A stretch of 31,126 nt of DNA, taken from positions 8,416 through 39,541 of the forward strand of contig DITC01000058.1 in NCBI GenBank assembly GCA_002422685.1, in the 5' to 3' direction. Numbering within the stretch: the stretch's first letter is position 1; each line of letters begins with the position of its first letter. Origin of the DNA: Thauera sp. UBA6194. Lineage in GTDB: Bacteria > Pseudomonadota > Gammaproteobacteria > Burkholderiales > Rhodocyclaceae. The position numbers were made by a program, and so were the translations under genes. The notes under the pieces are model-generated. The model was not told the DNA's origin and did no database searches. It saw only the letters and a program-made list of their open reading frames with translations. Of this stretch, positions 26,892-31,126 are shown one piece after another.

Positions 26892-27583
26892 GACGGCGCT
26901 GCGTCGCGGCGCAGGTCGTGCTGGATGGCGCCGTCTTCCATCAGTACGCGACGGCGCGCGCGCTCGCCCATGCTGGGGTCGTGGGTGACGACGATCAGCG
27001 TCATGCCGGCGGCGTTGAGGTCCTCGAGCAGGGCGGTGACTTCCTGGCCGGTGGCGCGGTCGAGGTTGCCGGTGGGTTCGTCGGCGAGCAGCAGGGCGGG
27101 GCGCATGATGGTGGCGCGCGCGATCGCCACGCGCTGGCGCTGGCCGCCGGAGAGTTCTTCGGGGCGGTGGTGGGCGCGTGGTTCGAGGCCGAAGTCCTTG
27201 AGCGCCTGGGTGACGCGGCTGGTGCGCTCCTGGGGCGGGATGCCGGCGAGCATCAGCGGCAGGGCGACGTTTTCGGCGGCGGTGAGGCGGGGCACGAGGT
27301 GAAAGCTCTGGAACACGAAGCCGATGCGCGCGCTGCGCACGGCGGCCTGTTCGTCGGCGGACAGGGTGGTGACGTCGCGGCCTTCCAAGCGGTAGTGGCC
27401 GGCGTTGGGGCGGTCGAGCAGGCCGAGGAGGTTGAGCAAGGTGGATTTGCCGGAGCCGGACGGGCCCATCACGGCGACGTATTCGCCGGCCTCGATGCGC
27501 AGGGAGACGTCGCGCAGCGCATGCACCTGGCTGTCGCCGAGCTGGAAGATGCGGTTGATGCCGTCGAGTTCGATCTGGGCCAT
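26888..27583 (-). CDS. ABC transporter ATP-binding protein, MacB/LolD type
   Basis: A 231-residue ATPase for the adjoining permeases. Walker A is GPSGSGKST (about residues 40-48), the Q-loop is in FVFQSFHLVPRLTAAENVAL, the signature is LSGGQRQRVAIARA, Walker B is LLLADEPTGNLD and the switch His is in VVTHD. These are features of the MacB/LolD subfamily, including the leader NLLGLLDRP. The ATG at 27583 is used; a TTG at 27604 in the same frame would add seven residues without support. The ribosome site is weak. The gene is separated from the adaptor gene upstream by 508 bp that carry composite repeat 2, so it may need its own promoter. Confidence 0.93.
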   Translation of the reverse strand: MAQIELDGINRIFQLGDSQVHALRDVSLRIEAGEYVAVMGPSGSGKSTLLNLLGLLDRPNAGHYRLEGRDVTTLSADEQAAVRSARIGFVFQSFHLVPRLTAAENVALPLMLAGIPPQERTSRVTQALKDFGLEPRAHHRPEELSGGQRQRVAIARATIMRPALLLADEPTGNLDRATGQEVTALLEDLNAAGMTLIVVTHDPSMGERARRRVLMEDGAIQHDLRRDAAPS

Positions 27584-27697
27584 GGGTTGCTGTGGCGGCT
27601 TCAATTCAAGCCTGAGTGGGTTGGGTGAGCTTGCTTGAGGCCGTTCTTGTGGTTACGCGGGGGGGAATGAAAACCCTCTCTGCGTGACGGGCGGTGC

Positions 27698-28038
27698 GGC
27701 GGGACGCGCACGGGGTGTTCCTTCCGGGGCTGCGGAACTCACCTTCGCTTCGCTCGGCTCGGACAGTCCTCGCCCCTTCAGGAACACCCCGCACGCATCC
27801 TGGGATCGTGGGTGCAGCTCAATGGAAAGCAAGACATTGAGTGCTGAAGCCACGCAGGCACTCCGCCCGCAAGAGCGCAAAACGTCGAGAGTTGATCGTT
27901 TTGGGGCAGTCGAGCGGCAACTCCGGTAGCCGGGGATGTGTGGGGTATTCGTGAAGGGGCGAGGACTGTCCGAGCCGAGCGAAGCGAAGGTGAGTTCCGC
28001 AGCCCCGGAAGGAATACCCCGCGCGTCCCCGGCGGATT
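27698..28038. repeat. Composite inverted-pair repeat, copy 2 (341 bp)
   Basis: This has the same design as the element at 17377-17752. Unit one (27698-27800) carries the 11-bp stem GGGGTGTTCCT (27712-27722) with AGGAACACCCC (27780-27790). Unit two, inverted (27926-28038), carries GGGGTATTC (27942-27950) with GAATACCCC (28012-28020) and is identical over 113 bp to the other copy. The spacer contains CTCAATG (27818-27824) with CATTGAG (27835-27841) and CAAAACG (27878-27884) with CGTTTTG (27897-27903). It occupies most of the 508-bp gap between the adaptor and ATPase genes; the 114 bp nearest the ATPase (27584-27697) show no other feature. Confidence 0.85.
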
Positions 28039-28096
28039 CCCGACTGCGAATCATCAGCGCGCGTCCCCGGCGGGTCGCCATCTGCGAGCCATCAGC
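28021..28096. repeat. 38-bp imperfect tandem repeat at the end of the adaptor gene
   Basis: Two 38-bp units (28021-28058 and 28059-28096) share GCGCGTCCCCGGCGG at one end, CTGCGA near the middle and CATCAGC at the other end, with differences between. The first unit begins in the outer end of composite repeat 2; the second contains the adaptor stop codon (TGA on the minus strand, 28094-28092). It looks like a duplication of the repeat boundary or of the insertion site. Confidence 0.7.
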
Positions 28097-29240
28097 GCCC
28101 GCCTGCGGGCTGCGTCGTTACGCGAGCCCCCGCAATTACCCCCTGACGCTCCAGCGACGTCACCACCCGTTCGCCTTCCACGAGCCCCGACAGCACCTCC
28201 GTAAACTCCCAATTCGCCACCCCTGTCTCCAGACTACGCTCGACCAAGGTGTCGCCATCGACCACCAGCACCCGACCGCCTTCGCGCAAGGCCGCGGTCG
28301 GGATGCGCAAGACCTCGGCACGGCTGTCCAGCACGATCTCCACGTCGGCGCTGTAGCCAACCAGCATGCCGCGGGCCTCGTCCGGGCGGACGAAATCGAC
28401 ATCCACTTCAACGGTACGCGCCTGCTTCTCCACCGCGGTGATGTAGGGCGCCACGCGCTTGACCTTGCCCTCGAAAACCGTGCCCGCCATGGCCTCGAGC
28501 GTGATCCGAACCGGCAGCCCGGGACGGATCTTCGGGGCGTCGATCTCGTCCATCGGCGCCTTCACGTACAGGCAGGAATCGTCGATCAGGTCGATCGCCG
28601 GCGGCGTCGGCACGCCGGGTGGGGAAGGGATGGAGATCTCGCCGAGTTCGCCGCTGATGCTGGCCACGGTGCCGGCAAAGGGCGCGACCAGCACCAGGCG
28701 CTGACGGTCGGTCTCGGTGGCGGCGAGCTGCGCCTCTACCGTGGCGACATCGGCGCGTGCGGTGTCGCAGGCGGCGCGGCGCGCGCGCGCCTCGGTGCGG
28801 GCTCTTTCTTCAGCGCTGGCGGAGACGAAGCCGCGCTTGACCAGCTGCGCCTGGCGCGCCGCCTCGCGCTCGGCGTTGTCGGCCACGGTGCAGGCCTCAC
28901 GCACGCGCTGCCGTGCGGTCGTGAGCTGCGCCCGGTTGATCGCCAGGCGCGCTTCCAGGTCCGCGTGCCACAGCCGCATCAGCACCTGCCCGGCCTCGAC
29001 GCGGTCGCCTTCCTTGACGCCCAGCCACTCGATGCGCCCGCCGACGATGGTCGCCATCCGGGTGCGCTGGCAGGCCTCGATCTCGCCCGCGCGGGTGTTC
29101 GACAGCGTCGCCTCGACCAGCCCGCGCCCGACCTCATGCACCACCACCTCGATCGGCTTGGGCCGTGTGAACCACCAGCCTGCCGCCCCCAGCAGGGCCA
29201 GGACGAGGAGTGCGGTGAGCAGGCGGCGGAGGGTTTTCAT
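28092..29240 (-). CDS. Periplasmic adaptor (HlyD/MacA-type membrane fusion protein)
   Basis: A 382-residue adaptor anchored by one N-terminal helix (LLTALLVLALLGAAGWWF), which would bridge the ABC permeases to an outer-membrane channel. Residues about 60-95 form the first half of the lipoyl domain (GRIEWLGVKEGDRVEAGQVL), then an alpha-helical hairpin rich in Ala/Arg/Glu (about 95-165), the second lipoyl half (LVLVAPFAGTVASISGELGE) and beta-barrel domains (LPVRITLEAMAGTVFEGKVK, VLRIPTAALREGGRVLVV). It lies 12 bp downstream of the 70-residue gene and upstream of the ATPase and permeases on the same strand, so it belongs with the exporter even though a 508-bp repeat-bearing gap separates them. 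No outer-membrane factor gene is in the window. Confidence 0.9.
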   Translation of the reverse strand: MKTLRRLLTALLVLALLGAAGWWFTRPKPIEVVVHEVGRGLVEATLSNTRAGEIEACQRTRMATIVGGRIEWLGVKEGDRVEAGQVLMRLWHADLEARLAINRAQLTTARQRVREACTVADNAEREAARQAQLVKRGFVSASAEERARTEARARRAACDTARADVATVEAQLAATETDRQRLVLVAPFAGTVASISGELGEISIPSPPGVPTPPAIDLIDDSCLYVKAPMDEIDAPKIRPGLPVRITLEAMAGTVFEGKVKRVAPYITAVEKQARTVEVDVDFVRPDEARGMLVGYSADVEIVLDSRAEVLRIPTAALREGGRVLVVDGDTLVERSLETGVANWEFTEVLSGLVEGERVVTSLERQGVIAGARVTTQPAGGR

Positions 29241-29252
29241 GGGGCGTTTTTG

Positions 29253-29465
29253 TCAGAGCTCGTCAAAAAAATCCGTATCCAGCCGCTTCAGTTCTATCCC
29301 GCGCTTGATCGACGCATCAACGTTGTGCTCGAGCGCGAGATTCTCGTCTGTGAGTTGGCGTTTCATCGCAAGCTCCAGTGTGGCATCGCGAGGGTTTCTC
29401 GAGCGGCTGTCGGCGAACTGACCAAGCGACAGACGAATCAATTCGCAGTGCTTCGGGTCAGTCAT
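29253..29465 (-). CDS. Small protein of unknown function linked to the MNT-HEPN pair
   Basis: A 70-residue, mostly helical and charged protein starting MTDPKHCELIRLSLGQF and ending in an acidic TDFFDEL. I do not recognise a family. Its ATG shares one base with the HEPN stop (TGATG), so it is probably translated with that gene. It is followed after 12 bp by the adaptor gene. A longer frame (from 29516) runs inside the HEPN gene and is not credible. Base composition is less G/C-rich at third positions than in the flanking exporter genes, as for the HEPN gene. It may be a third component of the MNT-HEPN cassette or an unrelated passenger. Confidence 0.6.
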   Translation of the reverse strand: MTDPKHCELIRLSLGQFADSRSRNPRDATLELAMKRQLTDENLALEHNVDASIKRGIELKRLDTDFFDEL

Positions 29466-29881
29466 CAGATCCCCTTGTTTGGTGCGATCAAGGCGCTTAA
29501 CGCGTCCTGTCCCCACGCAATCACAGTCGCGATTTCTGCTCTTGTGGTATTACGGTCGAGCACAAAGCTCTGGTCCAGACCGCCCTCGTATCGCGCTGCG
29601 ACGCCAAATGGGGTTAGTCGTTCGAGGCCGGTGCAGTTCTCCGGCGGCTTCTTCCCTGCCTGCTCGAGCAAGGCAAGCAGCATCGCGATGTTGTGCGTCC
29701 TCGGGAACTGCACGCCGGCTGCTGCGAGCACGGCCTTGAGGGCTTTTTCGACCGCCTGCTGGGCGTGGAAGCCGATTATCCAGTCGGGTGCGGCGCTGTC
29801 ACGTGCGAGTTGTTCGACGACGTAAGCGTCGTCTCGTGCCCTGCGCAGCAGTCCGCGCGCGAATTCAGCCGGGGAACTCAT
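29465..29881 (-). CDS. HEPN-domain protein
   Basis: A 138-residue helical protein of the HEPN family (PF05168 type). The typical landmarks are present: GFHAQQAVEKALKAVLAAAG in helix two, FPRTHNIAMLLALLEQAG after it, and the AARYEG segment near residue 95. Family members are often RNase-like toxins or partners of minimal nucleotidyltransferases. The RX4-6H(XY) catalytic/AMPylation motif of the HepT subgroup is not visible here; only R-T-H occurs, so nuclease activity is doubtful. It overlaps the upstream MNT gene by 17 bases, which is the usual tight arrangement for such pairs. Confidence 0.88.
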   Translation of the reverse strand: MSSPAEFARGLLRRARDDAYVVEQLARDSAAPDWIIGFHAQQAVEKALKAVLAAAGVQFPRTHNIAMLLALLEQAGKKPPENCTGLERLTPFGVAARYEGGLDQSFVLDRNTTRAEIATVIAWGQDALSALIAPNKGI

Positions 29882-30197
29882 GAATCCGTCCTTCGTGCAC
29901 CGCGCGCCAGGCGAGGGTGTTGGGGTGTCTGCGTTCGTCCTCGAATGCCGCGTCGCTCATGACCACCACGTCCGCGGGGATCAACTGGCGCCCGAGTAGC
30001 GAGGATAGGCGGGCCATTTCATCGAGGCGATTGCCGACCTCGGGTTCCACGACCAGCAAGTCGAGATCGCTATCCTCACCCGCATCCCCGCGGGCCTGCG
30101 AGCCGAACACGATCACCTTGCTGCCAGGAGGAATGCAGCCGCGCAGGCAGGCGAGCGAGGCGGCGATCGGGTCGGTCACGCTGTTGATCATCGTCAT
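29865..30197 (-). CDS. Minimal nucleotidyltransferase (MNT, DNA polymerase beta-like)
   Basis: A 110-residue protein of the MNT family. The nucleotidyltransferase signature is complete: FGSQARGDAGEDSDLDLLVV, with G-S and D-x-D at about residues 37-52, and a third carboxylate in ADVVVMSD. In characterised pairs MNT acts as antitoxin by transferring AMP to its HEPN partner; that is family knowledge. The ATG at 30197 has AGGAG eight bases upstream; a longer frame from 30242 would run into the glnS stop region. The gene begins 23 bp after glnS on the same strand and may be read from the glnS promoter. Confidence 0.9.
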   Translation of the reverse strand: MTMINSVTDPIAASLACLRGCIPPGSKVIVFGSQARGDAGEDSDLDLLVVEPEVGNRLDEMARLSSLLGRQLIPADVVVMSDAAFEDERRHPNTLAWRAVHEGRIHEFPG

Positions 30198-30220
30198 GCC
30201 TGCGCTCCTGTCAGAAGGAC

Positions 30221-31126
30221 TTACTTCCCGCCCTTGGCCCACGAATCCTTCAGCGTGACCGTGCGGTTGAACACCGGCGCGCCGGGTCTCGAGTCCACGC
30301 GGTCAGCGACGAAGTAGCCGTGGCGTTCGAACTGGAAGTGCTCCTCGGGCTGGGCATCCTTCAAGGCCGGCTCCAGATACGCGGTGATGACGCGCTTGCT
30401 GTCCGGGTTGATGTCGGTGAGGAAGTCGCGCTCGAAGTCCGGCGCATCGCCCTCGCGGCGCTGGCCGGGGTGGGGGTGGGCGAAGAGGCGGTCGTAGATT
30501 CGGACCTCGGCCTCATAGCCGTGCGCGGCGGAGACCCAGTGCAGGTTGCCCTTGACCTTGTAGTTGTCGGCGCCGGGGGTGCCGGACTTGGAGTCGGGCA
30601 TGTACTCGGCGAGCACCGCGGTGACGTTGCCGGCGGCATCCTTCTCGCAGCCGGTGCACTTGACCACGAAGCCGTAGCGCAGGCGCACCATGTTGCCCGG
30701 GTAGAGGCGGTGGAAGCCCTTGACCGGTTCTTCCATGAAGTCCTCGCGCTCGATCCACAACTCGCGCGAGAACGGCATGTCGCGTTTTCCCAGTTCGGGC
30801 TTGAGCGGGTGGTTGGGCGCCTGGCACAGCTCGGACTGAGCTTCGGGGTAGTTGGTGAGCACCAGCTTCAGCGGGTCGAGCACCGCGACGCGGCGCTCGG
30901 CCGCTTCGTTGAGGTCGTCGCGCATGCACTCTTCCAGCACGCTCATGTCGATCCACGAGTCGGCCTTGGACACGCCGATGCGCTCGGCGAAGCGGCGGAA
31001 GCCGGCGGCGGTGAAGCCGCGGCGGCGGGCGCCGACCTGCGTCGGCAGGCGCGGGTCGTCCCAGCCCGCGACGTGGCCTTCGTTCACGAGCTGGATCAGC
31101 TTGCTCTTGGACAGCACCACGTAGGT
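30221..31126 (-). CDS. glnS: Glutaminyl-tRNA synthetase (C-terminal part, continues beyond window)
   Basis: The visible 301 residues are the C-terminal half of a class I glutaminyl-tRNA synthetase, which charges tRNA-Gln in the cytoplasm. The KMSKS-loop equivalent TYVVLSKSKL lies at the very edge, followed by GWDDPRLPTQVGARRRGFTA, which is diagnostic for GlnRS/GluRS, then the anticodon-binding beta-barrels (DPLKLVLTNYP, MPFSRELWIEREDF, YPGNMVRLRYGFVVKCTGCE) and the end (HFQFERHGYFVADRVDSRPG, VFNRTVTLKDSWAK). These match bacterial GlnRS closely. The N-terminal catalytic domain with HIGH lies outside the window. The stop is 23 bp upstream of the MNT gene with no terminator between. Confidence 0.96.
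   Translation of the reverse strand, partial: TYVVLSKSKLIQLVNEGHVAGWDDPRLPTQVGARRRGFTAAGFRRFAERIGVSKADSWIDMSVLEECMRDDLNEAAERRVAVLDPLKLVLTNYPEAQSELCQAPNHPLKPELGKRDMPFSRELWIEREDFMEEPVKGFHRLYPGNMVRLRYGFVVKCTGCEKDAAGNVTAVLAEYMPDSKSGTPGADNYKVKGNLHWVSAAHGYEAEVRIYDRLFAHPHPGQRREGDAPDFERDFLTDINPDSKRVITAYLEPALKDAQPEEHFQFERHGYFVADRVDSRPGAPVFNRTVTLKDSWAKGGK

Overview
This GC-rich window reads as the chromosome of a betaproteobacterium, most likely a Rhodocyclales denitrifier or aromatic degrader (Thauera/Azoarcus/Aromatoleum-like). That is an inference from four things: the family mix (MaeB-type malic enzyme, fused IorA/ferredoxin, PaaK with an ACT partner, group-2 Mrp antiporters), the very high G/C at third codon positions, the short intergenic gaps, and two perfect FNR/DNR-type dyads (TTGAC-N4-GTCAA). 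No rRNA, tRNA, CRISPR array or transposase gene was found.

Layout. 1-4490 (+): 3' part of a malic enzyme/phosphotransacetylase-like fusion, a patatin-like phospholipase, and an S11 D-Ala-D-Ala peptidase with a Lys/Ala repeat region. 4516-9816: an aryl-acid island. On the minus strand an ACT-domain protein overlaps phenylacetate-CoA ligase; diverging from them are iorA-iorB (indolepyruvate:ferredoxin oxidoreductase), followed by a convergent IclR regulator. 10077-16130 (+): complete Mrp cation/proton antiporter operon A(B)-C-D-E-F-G. 16177-17244 (+): an RluF/RluB-type 23S rRNA pseudouridine synthase. 17245-17854: non-coding, holding a structured composite repeat. 17855-23858 (-): a second, diverged but equally complete Mrp operon facing the first. 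24038-24253 (-): a small Cys-rich protein with an FNR/DNR-type box upstream. 24478-29240 (-): a MacAB-type exporter as separate genes (adaptor, ATPase, two FtsX/MacB-like permeases), with a second copy of the composite repeat between adaptor and ATPase. 29253-30197 (-): an MNT nucleotidyltransferase/HEPN pair plus an overlapping 70-residue protein. 30221-31126 (-): 3' part of glutaminyl-tRNA synthetase.

How the genes work together. IorAB would convert arylpyruvates, formed by transamination of aromatic amino acids, to arylacetyl-CoA with reduction of ferredoxin. PaaK would make the same thioester from free arylacetate. The FNR-type box at the spacing expected for a class II activator suggests that iorAB is induced under oxygen limitation. 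The two Mrp complexes would exchange Na+ or K+ for protons, and their different tails and sequences suggest distinct roles.

The least explained structures are a 340-376 bp composite element, present twice as inverted pairs of a hairpin-ended repeat with a 113-bp perfect identity and a compensatory stem change; the three-gene MNT-HEPN-small ORF cassette; and the Cys-rich protein under a putative anaerobic regulator.
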